From Acetobacteraceae bacterium (GTDB taxonomy: Bacteria > Pseudomonadota > Alphaproteobacteria > Acetobacterales > Acetobacteraceae): a stretch of 64,000 bases of DNA. Within the stretch, counting starts at the first letter, position 1. The number at the start of each line of letters is the position of its first letter. Shown in pieces: positions 44,909 through 53,318 of this stretch. The stretch covers positions 1-64,000 of the forward strand of contig JARLIM010000034.1 of assembly GCA_031291725.1 (NCBI GenBank), written 5' to 3'. Position numbers and translations under genes: made by a program. A model generated the notes under the pieces. That model was not told the origin of the DNA. It worked only from the letters and a program-made list of their open reading frames with translations, and searched no databases.

Positions 44909-47900
44909 TCAAGCCCCCGCCGCGTCGGCATCCCGCAGCACCACGTAGATCGCCGGGATTACCAGCACCGTCAGCAAGGTGGACGAGGCGAGGCCGAATA
45001 GCAGTGAGATGGCAAGGCCCTGGAAGATCGGGTCCGTCAGGATCGTTGCCGCGCCAATCATGGCTGAGAGTGCTGTCAGCAGGATCGGCTTGAAGCGGAT
45101 CGCACCGGCCTGCAGCACCACGTCGCGCAATGTCGTGCCGGGCGCTGCGCTGTGACGGATGAAATCGACCAGAAGGATTGAGTTGCGCACGATGATCCCG
45201 GCCAACGCGATGAAGCCGATCATCGAGGTGGCGGTAAACGGGGCATGGAAGAGCCAATGCCCCGGCACGATGCCGATCAATGTCAACGGAATCGGTGTCA
45301 GGATCACCAGCGGGAGCTTGAAACTGCGGAATTGCGCCACGACGAGGATATAAATCCCCAAAATCGCCACTCCGAAAGCCGCGCCCATGTCACGGAAGGT
45401 GACATAGGTGACTTCCCATTCGCCATCCCACAATATGGAGGGTTTGGCCTCGCTGTCGGGCTGACCGCGCATCGAGACCGTCGGGCGTGGGAGATTGCCC
45501 CAATCCGCCTTGGCGATCAGATCATCCACGGCAAACATACCGTAAATCGGTGCCTCGAATTCACCGGCGAGTTCAGCCATCACCATATCGGCGTCATGTC
45601 CGTCGCGGCGGAAGCGCACGCGTGAGCCTTCCTCTCGGCCGACCTGCACCACCTCACCCAATTCCACCACAGACCGATTGCCGGGCAACGCGTTGGCAGG
45701 CACTGGCGTGGCGGCAAGGGCTTGGCTCCAACTCAGTTCACGCTTGGGCAGCCCCACAGTGATGTCGATTGGCAGCCGGTCGGCACCGCGCGCGGAATAG
45801 CCAACCGGCATGCCGCCGAACAGCATCTGGATGGTGTCGTAGACGTCGGATTGCTCGACGCGGAAGAATTCCAGCCGGTCCTGATCGATGGCGATACGCA
45901 GGCGCGGTCGTGGCTGGCCATAGGAATCGTCGATATCAACGATATAGGGCACCTGATGGAACAGCGATTTCAGCTTCTCCGCCACTGCCAGGCGCGTGGC
46001 CGCGTCCGGACCATAAACTTCGGCCAACAGCGTGGCCAGCACTGGCGGGCCGGGCGGCATTTCGACCACTTTGATGACCGCACCCGGCGGCAGCGCCACG
46101 CCTTCGAGCAATTGACGGCGCAGATCGAGCGCAATCGCATGGCTGGAGCGGGCACGGTCTTCCTTCGGCGTCAGCACCAGATGCAGATCGCCGAGTTCGG
46201 GCGATTGCCGGGCGAAATAGTGCCGCACCAAGCCGTTGAAATCATAGGGCTCGGCAGTGCCTGCATAGACCTGCACGGCCACCAGTTCGGGCAATTTCTC
46301 AGCGATGCGGGCGGCGGCGAGTAGGGTTTGTTCGGTGGCCTCCAGGCTGGTGCCTGTCGGCATGTTCAGCACCACCGAGAGTTCGGGCTTGTTGTCGAAT
46401 GGCAGCAGCTTCACCGCCACCGAACGCGAATAGAATAACAGACCGGCCAGCACCGTCGCCACGCCGACACTGCCGAGGAAGAACCAGGACCGCCTGCGCG
46501 TGCGCAGGATCGGCTCGGCAACGCGGCGATAGAGTGCGCCGAGTTTGCCCTCGCCATGCCCAGCCAGATGTCCGGCCGCATCGCCGCGTTTGGCCAGTTT
46601 CAGCATCAGCCAGGGGGCAACGACCATCGCGATGAAGAAGGAGAACAGCATCGCCATTGAGGCATTGGCCGGGATTGGCGCCATATAGGGGCCCATCAGC
46701 CCGGAGACGAACAGCATCGGCAGCAGGGCGGCAATCACCGTCAGGGTTGCGACCACAGTGGGGTTGCCGACCTCGGAGACCGCCTCGATGGCCGCTTCGA
46801 TCTTGGTCCGCTCGGTTTTCATCCCCCAATGTCGGGCAATGTTCTCCACCACCACGATGGCGTCATCGACCAGAATGCCGATGGCGAAGATCAGCGCGAA
46901 CAGGCTGACGCGGTTGATGGTGTAGCCCATCACGCGGGCGGCAAACAGTGTCAGCAGAATGGTGGTGGGGATCACCACGAGTGTGACCACCGCCTCCCGC
47001 CAGCCAATGGCGAGCGCGATCAGCACCACGATGGACACGGTGGCGAGGCCGAGATGGAACAGCAACTCGTTGGCCTTGCCGTCGGCGGTCTGGCCGAAAT
47101 CGCGGGTGACATCGACGCGCAGACCGGCCGGGATCAGGCTGCCCTTGAGGGAATCGACGCGGGCGAGAATGGCATCGGCCACCGTGACCGCGTTGCTGCC
47201 CGCCACTTTCGCCACAGCGAGCGTGACAGCTGGGGCTGGCTGCCAATCAGCACCGGAAGCGGGGCGCAGGATCTGCCAGACCCGGCTTTCCACCGGAGCC
47301 GCTCCAGCCACCACATGCGCCACATCGCGCACATAAACCGGCCTGCCGTCACGGGTTGTCAGCAACAGGAGGCCGATATCCGGCACGCCGAACAGACTCT
47401 GCCCGGCAGCGACATCACGCATCTGCCCGCCATCGCGCACCGAACCCGCCACGAAGGACCGGTTGGCATCGCGCACCTTGGCGACCAATTGTTGCAACGT
47501 GACGCCGAACAGCGAGAGCTTCTCGGGGTCCGGCTCGACGCGGATTTGCTCAGGATCGCCGCCGACAATGTAGCTCAGCCCAACATTGTCCACCTTGACC
47601 AATTCGTCTTGCAATTTGCGCGCAACGCGGTCGAGATCAGCCTCATTCCAACGGAAGGCCGCCTCGCTGGTGGGCGAGAGGGTGAGGTTGACGATGGCGA
47701 CATCGTTGATGCCGTGGCCGACGATCAAGGGCTGCGGAATGCCTGTCGGGATGCGGTCGAGATTGGCGCGGATCTTATCGTTCACCCGCAGCACCGCTTC
47801 ATCCTCATCGGTGCCGACGAGGAAACGGGCGGTGACGGTGACCTGATCGTCCTGGGTTTGGCTGTAGATATGCTCCACCCCCGGCATCGCCTTGAGGATG

Positions 47901-48121
47901 GTCTCCAATGGTTTGGTGATCAGTTCGGCGGCGTCAGTGGCACGCAGCCCGTTGGCTGCCACCATTACATCGACCATCGGCACGCGGATCTGTGGGTCTT
48001 CCTCACGCGGGATGGTCAATAATGCCACCAAGCCCACCGCCAATGCCACCAGCAGGAAGAGCGGGGTGAGGGGGGAGCGGATCGCAGCGCGGGTGAGGAA
48101 CCCGGAGAGGCCGAGCTTCAT
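44909..48121 (-). CDS. RND efflux transporter, inner-membrane permease
   Basis: A 1070-residue HAE1-type RND pump. It starts MKLGLSGFLTRAAIRSPLTPLFLLVALAVGLVALLTIPREEDPQI, with large periplasmic loops and 12 spans. Span-4 region NRVSLFALIFAIGILVDDAIVVVENI carries the proton-relay aspartate pair DD, and GLVRHYF and PLTLIGIVPGHWLF follow. ATG at 48121 overlaps the adaptor stop (ATGA). The listed ORF runs further upstream inside the adaptor gene. The pump is driven by protons. No outer-membrane TolC partner is in the window. Confidence 0.95.
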   Translation of the reverse strand: MKLGLSGFLTRAAIRSPLTPLFLLVALAVGLVALLTIPREEDPQIRVPMVDVMVAANGLRATDAAELITKPLETILKAMPGVEHIYSQTQDDQVTVTARFLVGTDEDEAVLRVNDKIRANLDRIPTGIPQPLIVGHGINDVAIVNLTLSPTSEAAFRWNEADLDRVARKLQDELVKVDNVGLSYIVGGDPEQIRVEPDPEKLSLFGVTLQQLVAKVRDANRSFVAGSVRDGGQMRDVAAGQSLFGVPDIGLLLLTTRDGRPVYVRDVAHVVAGAAPVESRVWQILRPASGADWQPAPAVTLAVAKVAGSNAVTVADAILARVDSLKGSLIPAGLRVDVTRDFGQTADGKANELLFHLGLATVSIVVLIALAIGWREAVVTLVVIPTTILLTLFAARVMGYTINRVSLFALIFAIGILVDDAIVVVENIARHWGMKTERTKIEAAIEAVSEVGNPTVVATLTVIAALLPMLFVSGLMGPYMAPIPANASMAMLFSFFIAMVVAPWLMLKLAKRGDAAGHLAGHGEGKLGALYRRVAEPILRTRRRSWFFLGSVGVATVLAGLLFYSRSVAVKLLPFDNKPELSVVLNMPTGTSLEATEQTLLAAARIAEKLPELVAVQVYAGTAEPYDFNGLVRHYFARQSPELGDLHLVLTPKEDRARSSHAIALDLRRQLLEGVALPPGAVIKVVEMPPGPPVLATLLAEVYGPDAATRLAVAEKLKSLFHQVPYIVDIDDSYGQPRPRLRIAIDQDRLEFFRVEQSDVYDTIQMLFGGMPVGYSARGADRLPIDITVGLPKRELSWSQALAATPVPANALPGNRSVVELGEVVQVGREEGSRVRFRRDGHDADMVMAELAGEFEAPIYGMFAVDDLIAKADWGNLPRPTVSMRGQPDSEAKPSILWDGEWEVTYVTFRDMGAAFGVAILGIYILVVAQFRSFKLPLVILTPIPLTLIGIVPGHWLFHAPFTATSMIGFIALAGIIVRNSILLVDFIRHSAAPGTTLRDVVLQAGAIRFKPILLTALSAMIGAATILTDPIFQGLAISLLFGLASSTLLTVLVIPAIYVVLRDADAAGA

Positions 48122-49104
48122 GGTGTCACCAACACATCGCCATCTGAAAGACCGGAAAGGATTTCCAGCCCGTCGCTCATCTCGGGGCGTGGCACCGCTT
48201 GGCCGCGTTGGATGGGGATGTCGATCACGCGGTCCTGGGCTGCGCGCAGATGGACGTAATCGACGCCAAATCTGGTGATCACGAAGCCTTGCGGGATGAC
48301 AAAGCTGCTGCGCGATCCGGCGGACACCCATACGCGGATGCGCTCACCGACGAAATAATCGCCCATGCCGGCGGCTGTCGCATCCACGTGCACGCGCCCA
48401 TCTTGAATCTGCGGATAAATCAGTGAAATCTTGCCGAAGCTGGGCGCAGTCTGGCCAAATTCCTCGCCATCTATACGCACGGTATCGCCGGTATGCACTA
48501 GGTGGGCATGGCGCTCGGGCACCGACAGGCGCAGCTGATAATCACGCTCAGCCACGCTCGCCACGGCGTCGCCGGGCATGACTACGCTGCCGTTGATCAC
48601 CGGCACATTGAGCACGCGGCCATCGGACGGGGCGAGCACGGCGGCTTCGGCCAGTTGCTCGCGTGCCACATCGCGCTGCGATTGCAGGCTGTTGAGGCTG
48701 GACTGCGCCACCCGCGCGGCGGTGGCTGCGGCGTCAAATGTTGCCTGTGATCCAGCCCCGGTATGCGCCAGGGTCTGCGCGCGTGACAGATCGAGTTGTG
48801 ACTGGGCGAGACGCGATTGCGCGCCTTGAATCTGCGCGTCCAGCGATTGGATTTGCAGCAGCAATTTCGGATCGCTCACCACGGCGATCATCTGGCCCTG
48901 CTTGACCGCGTCCCCCTCACGCACCGCAAGTTCGACGATTGTGCCGCCGATGCGTGCGCGGGCAGGCACCACGTTGCGGCTCTCGACGGTGGCGAAGACC
49001 GCCTTCTCGTCAGCAAGCTGCACCGGATGCACGGTCATCTCCGCCGCCAGCGCCGCGTCGGCGACGCCGAGCAGCAGAAGCGAGAGCAGGGACAGGGTGC
49101 GCAT
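48118..49104 (-). CDS. RND efflux periplasmic adaptor
   Basis: A 328-residue membrane-fusion protein with signal peptide MRTLSLLSLLLLGVADAALA. The lipoyl halves are RARIGGTIVELAVREGDAVKQGQMIAVV and AAVLAPSDGRVLNVPVINGSVV, flanking an alpha-hairpin coiled coil of about 70 residues (QIQSLDAQIQGAQSRLAQSQLDLSRAQ). It bridges the RND permease and an outer-membrane channel. It starts two bases after the rhodanese stop and overlaps the permease start. Confidence 0.93.
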   Translation of the reverse strand: MRTLSLLSLLLLGVADAALAAEMTVHPVQLADEKAVFATVESRNVVPARARIGGTIVELAVREGDAVKQGQMIAVVSDPKLLLQIQSLDAQIQGAQSRLAQSQLDLSRAQTLAHTGAGSQATFDAAATAARVAQSSLNSLQSQRDVAREQLAEAAVLAPSDGRVLNVPVINGSVVMPGDAVASVAERDYQLRLSVPERHAHLVHTGDTVRIDGEEFGQTAPSFGKISLIYPQIQDGRVHVDATAAGMGDYFVGERIRVWVSAGSRSSFVIPQGFVITRFGVDYVHLRAAQDRVIDIPIQRGQAVPRPEMSDGLEILSGLSDGDVLVTP

Positions 49105-49106
49105 GA

Positions 49107-49460
49107 TCAGCCTCCGAACAGGCGGGCAAGCAGGCCGGGCTTACGGGGCGCTCTGAGCGTGGGCAGTCCGGCGGATGTCCAGGCGGCAATGCCACCGGCA
49201 AGATGCGCGTCAATCTTCAGACCGGCCTTCTGGCAGAGCGACACCGCATTGGCTGAGCGACCGCCGCGCGCGCAATGGAACACCACTGTCTTTTTCGGAT
49301 GGATCGGCACGCTTGCCGGATTGAAGCTGGACAGCGGCATATGCAATGCACCCTCGATCCGTTCGCCCCGATGCTCGTGCAATTCGCGCACATCAATCAA
49401 TGTGACATCGCCCGCTTTCAGGTGCTCGGCGACTTGGACAGGGGTGAGATTGGTGATCAT
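49107..49460 (-). CDS. Single-domain rhodanese
   Basis: A 117-residue sulfurtransferase. ITNLTPVQVAEHLKAGDVTLIDVRELHEHRGERIEGALHMPL is the usual N-terminal pattern, and the active-site loop is HCARGGRSANA with the persulfide-forming cysteine. Start at 49460 is chosen from homology. The ORF-track start (49505) overlaps arsR. It lies 14 bases after the ArsR gene, whose BigR/SqrR-like cysteines suggest that both handle sulfane sulfur. Confidence 0.92.
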   Translation of the reverse strand: MITNLTPVQVAEHLKAGDVTLIDVRELHEHRGERIEGALHMPLSSFNPASVPIHPKKTVVFHCARGGRSANAVSLCQKAGLKIDAHLAGGIAAWTSAGLPTLRAPRKPGLLARLFGG

Positions 49461-49474
49461 GATGCGGAAATCTC

Positions 49475-49828
49475 TCAGGAAATTTTGGGCTGATCGGCGA
49501 CACATAGCCGCTCGGGCTGGCAGTAGATGCGATAGAGTGAGGCCAAGACCTCACGCGCCGGGGCAGAGGTGATGGAGTACCAGATCGTCTGCCCGTCCCG
49601 TCGCGCACTCACCAAACCATCCTTGCGCAGCAGCGCGAGATGCTGGGAGGCGGTAGCGTCGCGGACGCCCAAACGCCCCGCCAATTCCCCTACCGAGAGC
49701 TCACCGTCGCCAAGCTGGCAAAGGATGAGAAGGCGGTGGCGATTGGCCAATGATTTGAGCAACTCGCTGGCCTCATCGGCGGCGGCGCTCATGCGGGCGA
49801 GGTCAGGGGAGACGCTTTCTATCTTCAT
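49475..49828 (-). CDS. ArsR-family repressor of BigR/SqrR (persulfide-sensing) type
   Basis: A 117-residue winged-helix repressor (KSLANRHRLLILCQLGDGELSVGELAGRLGVRDATASQHLALLRKDGLVSARRDGQTIWYSI). Cysteines at 37 and 103 keep the 66-residue spacing of the two redox cysteines of BigR and SqrR, which form a disulfide or tetrasulfide with reactive sulfur and then release DNA. The metal-binding CVC motif of arsenic sensors is missing. Start at 49828. It is first in the operon with rhodanese and RND genes, just downstream of a palindrome. Confidence 0.9.
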   Translation of the reverse strand: MKIESVSPDLARMSAAADEASELLKSLANRHRLLILCQLGDGELSVGELAGRLGVRDATASQHLALLRKDGLVSARRDGQTIWYSITSAPAREVLASLYRIYCQPERLCVADQPKIS

Positions 49829-49831
49829 GAT

Positions 49832-49853
49832 TGCGTATATTCGATAATACGCA
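49832..49853. promoter_or_regulatory. Palindrome TGCGTAT-N8-ATACGCA, probable ArsR/BigR operator
   Basis: Exact seven-base arms around ATTCGATA, beginning four bases upstream of the arsR ATG and 38 bases before trxC, hence in the divergent promoter. The AT-rich core fits operators of BigR/SqrR-type repressors, and binding would control both directions. Confidence 0.7.
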
Positions 49854-49890
49854 TATAAAGTCAATATCAAACCAACTGCCTCGGCGCACC

Positions 49891-50346
49891 ATGACCCAAG
49901 CCCGTCAGATTGTCTGTCCACATTGCAGCACCTTTAACCGCGTCCCGGCGGAGAAGCCGTTGGCGGTGGCGAAATGCGGTGCCTGTCATCAAGCGCTCTT
50001 TGCCGGCCAGCCCCTGGAAGTGGACGAAGCTGGGCTGGCCCGGCATGTGGCGGGCAGTGATCTGCCGGTTCTGTTGGATGTCTGGGCACCCTGGTGTGGT
50101 CCGTGCCGCGCGATGGCACCGAATTTCGCCAAGGCGGCAGCGATGCTGGAGCCCAGTATGCGCCTGCTCAAGTTAAATGCAGATGCGGCTCCGGCCAGTT
50201 GTCAACGCCTTGGGGTTCGCTCAATCCCGGCGCTGTTTCTGCTGCGGGGCAATCAGGTGTTGGCGCAGACGGTGGGGGCGATGTCCGCCGAGCAGATTGC
50301 CGACTGGGCACGTGCCAATTTTCCTCTCACCCCTGCGGGAGTCTAG
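49891..50346 (+). CDS. trxC: Thioredoxin 2 with N-terminal zinc ribbon
   Basis: A 151-residue TrxC-type thioredoxin. The N-terminal zinc ribbon is CPHCSTFNRVP...CGACHQALF, followed by the thioredoxin fold with active site VWAPWCGPCRAMAP and cis-Pro in RSIPALFLL. It reduces disulfides and persulfides in the cytoplasm. It is divergent from the persulfide-sensor operon and probably shares its operator. I use the ATG at 49891. The ORF-track start lies in the operator. Confidence 0.93.
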   Translation: MTQARQIVCPHCSTFNRVPAEKPLAVAKCGACHQALFAGQPLEVDEAGLARHVAGSDLPVLLDVWAPWCGPCRAMAPNFAKAAAMLEPSMRLLKLNADAAPASCQRLGVRSIPALFLLRGNQVLAQTVGAMSAEQIADWARANFPLTPAGV

Positions 50347-50349
50347 CTG

Positions 50350-50553
50350 ATGAACATCGACCGCGCCGTTCTGGCCTTTGCCGCCTGCATGGTTCTGCTC
50401 AGCGCCGTTTTGGTGTGGCTCTTGGGGCCGGCATGGCTGTTCCTGAGTGCCTTTGTCGGCCTCAATATGCTGCAGGCCAGTTTTACCGGCTTCTGTCCAG
50501 CCGCGAAAATCCTCAAGGCGCTTGGCTGCAAGCCGGGGGCGGCATTCCGTTAA
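50350..50553 (+). CDS. DUF2892 (YgaP-like) small membrane protein
   Basis: 67 residues with two hydrophobic helices, MNIDRAVLAFAACMVLLSAVLVWLLGPAWLFLSAFVGLNMLQASFTGFCPAAKILKALG. The pattern NIDR...FTGFCPA is typical of DUF2892, which forms the membrane part of the rhodanese YgaP in E. coli. Here it is a separate protein three bases after trxC. The conserved Cys in GFCPA may accept sulfane sulfur, which is an inference. Confidence 0.88.
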   Translation: MNIDRAVLAFAACMVLLSAVLVWLLGPAWLFLSAFVGLNMLQASFTGFCPAAKILKALGCKPGAAFR

Positions 50554-50558
50554 GCCGT

Positions 50559-50756
50559 GATGCCGACTCGGTTGCAACACGTTGTGACGCCTGCATTTCC
50601 TTTCACGCCCAATCCGCCGTCAAATTCGGGGCGTCTCGGGATGAGGCGATGGAGACGATGGGGATGGCCATCTATATGGGGGCGGCGCCGTCGGTGATGT
50701 ATGCCGCCTAGGCATTGGAAGCCTATGACCAATTTGCCGAAAAAGCCGCCGCGTGA
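50559..50756 (+). pseudogene. Carboxymuconolactone decarboxylase / AhpD-like pseudogene
   Basis: The frame reads DADSVATRCDACISFHAQSAVKFGASRDEAMETMGMAIYMGAAPSVMYAA, an in-frame TAG, then ALEAYDQFAEKAAA and TGA. This is the C-terminal half of a small AhpD-like protein including the CxxCxxxH redox motif. The N-terminal half and a start codon are missing, and the stop interrupts the end. It follows the DUF2892 gene directly, so an original trxC-DUF2892-ahpD-like operon has decayed at its end. Confidence 0.8.
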
Positions 50757-50820
50757 CGCGGATACGCCCACAGCCTTGATCGCATAGCACCATCGCATAG
50801 CACCCAGGGCGACCGCGGGA

Positions 50821-51693
50821 TCAGGTCTCCGGCGGTTGATGCGCGGTGAACCAATCGCAAATCGTGCTGCCATCGACGAAAGCCACGCGCGAACTGGCGC
50901 GCAGCAGGTCGAGCATGCCGCGCAATTCGTGGATGCGGTGCGGCACGCCGATCAGATGCGGGTGCAGGCCGATGGCAAAAATGCGCACATTATCCGCCGT
51001 CTCGTTCTCAAAGCACGCCAGCGTGTGGCGTACCCGGCTGAGCATCTCACCGGTGGCGTGGCGTTCGATGGCGTAGATGATCGAATCGTTCACATCCAGA
51101 TTATAGGGCATCGCCACCAGCGGGCCGTGCTTGGTGGTCATCCAACTCGGCAGATCGTCCACCACCCAATCGCAGACGTAATCCAGCCCATTCGCCTTGA
51201 GCATATCCGGCGTATCGACCGTCTCGCGCAGGCCGGGGGAGAGCCAGCCGCGCATCTTTTGGCCGGTGAAGCTCTCGATCTTGTCCTTGCAGGCACCGAT
51301 CAGCGCCGCCTCGCCGCCTTCGACGTGATTGGTGGCCTTCTGGTGCATGCCGTGGCCGATGAATTCCCAGCCCGCTTTCAGCATTGCCTCGGCAGCTTGC
51401 GGATAGGCGTCGATCACACCCGCATTGAAGCTGGTGGAGGCGGGCAGGCCGTCGAGCAGGTCGAGAATGCGTGGCATTCCGGCGCGCATGCCGTAATCGG
51501 CCCAGGAGAAATTCGGCACATCCGGCACCGTCTCACGCCCATGCGGCGGGGTGACGATGGTGCGCGGCATCGCATTTTCGAACACCCAATGTTCAACATT
51601 GACCACAAGGTGAACCAAGATCGTTTTGTCGTTCAACGGCGGCAATGTCGGCCGCGCCGACGACAGGCGATAGGGAATGCGTGGATTGGCCAT
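50821..51693 (-). CDS. Polysaccharide deacetylase-family protein (PuuE-like)
   Basis: A 290-residue carbohydrate-esterase-4-like fold, as in PuuE allantoinases and related amide hydrolases. Segments are ILVHLVVNVEHWVFENAM, GMRAGMPRILDLLDGLPASTSFNAGVIDAYPQAAEAMLKAGWEFIGHGMHQ, and a C-terminal FAIGLHPHLIGVPHRIHELRGMLD. No signal peptide is seen, so it is cytoplasmic, which favours a small cyclic amide or similar substrate over a polysaccharide. It is the last gene of the NitT/TauT cluster, 14 bases after the ATPase. Confidence 0.85.
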   Translation of the reverse strand: MANPRIPYRLSSARPTLPPLNDKTILVHLVVNVEHWVFENAMPRTIVTPPHGRETVPDVPNFSWADYGMRAGMPRILDLLDGLPASTSFNAGVIDAYPQAAEAMLKAGWEFIGHGMHQKATNHVEGGEAALIGACKDKIESFTGQKMRGWLSPGLRETVDTPDMLKANGLDYVCDWVVDDLPSWMTTKHGPLVAMPYNLDVNDSIIYAIERHATGEMLSRVRHTLACFENETADNVRIFAIGLHPHLIGVPHRIHELRGMLDLLRASSRVAFVDGSTICDWFTAHQPPET

Positions 51694-51707
51694 GGTCTGT
51701 CATATCC

Positions 51708-52478
51708 TCAGTGATGCGCGTGGGCGCCGCGCATTTCGGCCATGATGGTGGCCTTGTAGTGAATGAATTCCACCGATGTCAGCGCCTCGATGGAGCGCGG
51801 GCGCGGCAGGTCGATGGCGATGTCGCGGGTGATGCGGCCAGGGCGGGCGGTCATGATGCACACACGGTCGGCCAGCAAAATCGCCTCGTCGATGTCATGG
51901 GTGACGAACAGCACCGTGGTTTTCAGCCGCTGCCACACATCGAGCAGCAATTCCTGCATCGACAGGCGGGTTTGCGCATCGAGCGCGCCGAAGGGCTCAT
52001 CCATCAGCAGCGCCTTGGGCTGCATGACCAAAGCGCGCGCAATGCCCACGCGCTGACGCATGCCGCCGGAGAGTTGCACCGGCAAGGCGTCGTGGAATTT
52101 CTCCAGCCCGACCAGCCGCAGCAATTCCTGCGCGCGCGGTTCATAGACACTGCGCGGCACGCGGCTCACCTGCGGGCCGAACACCACGTTTTGCCACACT
52201 GTCAGCCAGGGCATCAGCGAGGCTTCCTGAAACACCACGCCGCGATCAGGTCCAGGTTTGGAAATGCTGGTGCCGTCGAAGCTCAACACTCCGTCGGTGA
52301 GTGTTTCGAATCCGGCGAGCAGGTTGAGCAGGGTGGATTTGCCGCAGCCGGATGGGCCGAGAAGGGCGACGAATTCGCCCTCGGCCACGTTGAGATCAAC
52401 ATTCTCCAGCGCGCGCACGCCGGTTGGGCCGCCATAGATTTTGCTGACCCCCGAAAAGCGGATCGTGCCCATAGGCAA
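51708..52478 (-). CDS. NitT/TauT-type ABC transporter ATP-binding protein
   Basis: A 256-residue ATPase of the SsuB/TauB group. Walker A is LLGPSGCGKSTLLNLLAG, the Q-loop lies in GVVFQEASLMPWLTVWQNV, the signature is LSGGMRQRVGIARAL, Walker B is ALLMDEPFGALDAQTR, and the switch His is in LFVTHDIDEAILLADRV. It is three bases after the permease gene and energises it. Confidence 0.94.
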   Translation of the reverse strand: MPMGTIRFSGVSKIYGGPTGVRALENVDLNVAEGEFVALLGPSGCGKSTLLNLLAGFETLTDGVLSFDGTSISKPGPDRGVVFQEASLMPWLTVWQNVVFGPQVSRVPRSVYEPRAQELLRLVGLEKFHDALPVQLSGGMRQRVGIARALVMQPKALLMDEPFGALDAQTRLSMQELLLDVWQRLKTTVLFVTHDIDEAILLADRVCIMTARPGRITRDIAIDLPRPRSIEALTSVEFIHYKATIMAEMRGAHAHH

Positions 52479-52481
52479 CTC

Positions 52482-53318
52482 CTAACCGTTGAAAGACTGC
52501 ATGCGCCGCCAGCGCAGCACGCTGTATTCAAGCCGCAGGATCAGCCAGTCCGACAGGAAGCCCATCAGGCCGATGGAGACCATATCGGCGATCACGATAT
52601 CCATCCGCCCCACGTAATAGGCATCCCACAACACGTAGCCGAGGCCGGATTTCACCGCGACCATCTCGGCCACGATCACCGCCGTCCATCCGATGCCCAG
52701 CCCGATGCGCAGCCCGGTGAAGATCGAGGGCAGGGCGGCGGGCAGCACCACGCGCATCAGCACGTCTATCGGTCGTGCGCCCATCATCAGCGCCGCCCTG
52801 ATCCAGGATTTTTCCACGTCGCGCGCGCCCTGTGTGGTGTTGATCACAATGGGATAGAACGCCCCGATGGTGATCAGGAACACCGCGCCGAAATCGCGGA
52901 TGCCGAAGATGGCCAGCGAGATCGGCAACCAGGCGGTGATCGGCACCGGGCGCAGCCATTGGATCGACGGATCGACCATCGCTGCCACCCATTTCGACCA
53001 ACCCAGCACCGCTCCCAGCGGCACGCCAACCACGATGGCCAGCGCAAATCCCTTGGCCACCCGCATCGCCGAATAGCCGAGATTATCCGCCCAGGTGCCG
53101 ATATAGGGCGATAACGTCATCGGCCCCGCTTTGCCGAACGCCCAGGTGATCCAGGCGCTCCAGACGCGATCCGGTGTCGGCAGCGCACCGCCGGCAAGCG
53201 CGCCATCCGTGCCGGCGGCCTGCCAGAGCAGAACCGCCATCACCGGAAGGATCGCCGCCAACAGCCACTTGCCGCCACGGCTGCGGAACAGACGACGGAA
53301 CAAACTGCCCGCCTCCAT
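52482..53318 (-). CDS. NitT/TauT-type ABC transporter permease
   Basis: A 278-residue SsuC/TauC-like membrane protein with six spans. The EAA-like region is TTQGARDVEKSWIRAALMMGARPIDVLMRVVLPAALPSIFTGLRIGLGIGWTAVIVAEM. The ATG at 53318 overlaps the binding-protein stop (TGATG). The listed ORF starts 13 codons earlier. The family imports taurine, sulfonates, aromatic acids, cyanate, nitrate and pyrimidine precursors. Confidence 0.92.
   Translation of the reverse strand: MEAGSLFRRLFRSRGGKWLLAAILPVMAVLLWQAAGTDGALAGGALPTPDRVWSAWITWAFGKAGPMTLSPYIGTWADNLGYSAMRVAKGFALAIVVGVPLGAVLGWSKWVAAMVDPSIQWLRPVPITAWLPISLAIFGIRDFGAVFLITIGAFYPIVINTTQGARDVEKSWIRAALMMGARPIDVLMRVVLPAALPSIFTGLRIGLGIGWTAVIVAEMVAVKSGLGYVLWDAYYVGRMDIVIADMVSIGLMGFLSDWLILRLEYSVLRWRRMQSFNG

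Noticed and set aside
51645-53114. 489-residue plus-strand ORF opposite the NitT transporter genes
   Set aside because: Low-complexity H/Q/R/A composition. The opposite strand carries clear ABC ATPase and permease motifs.
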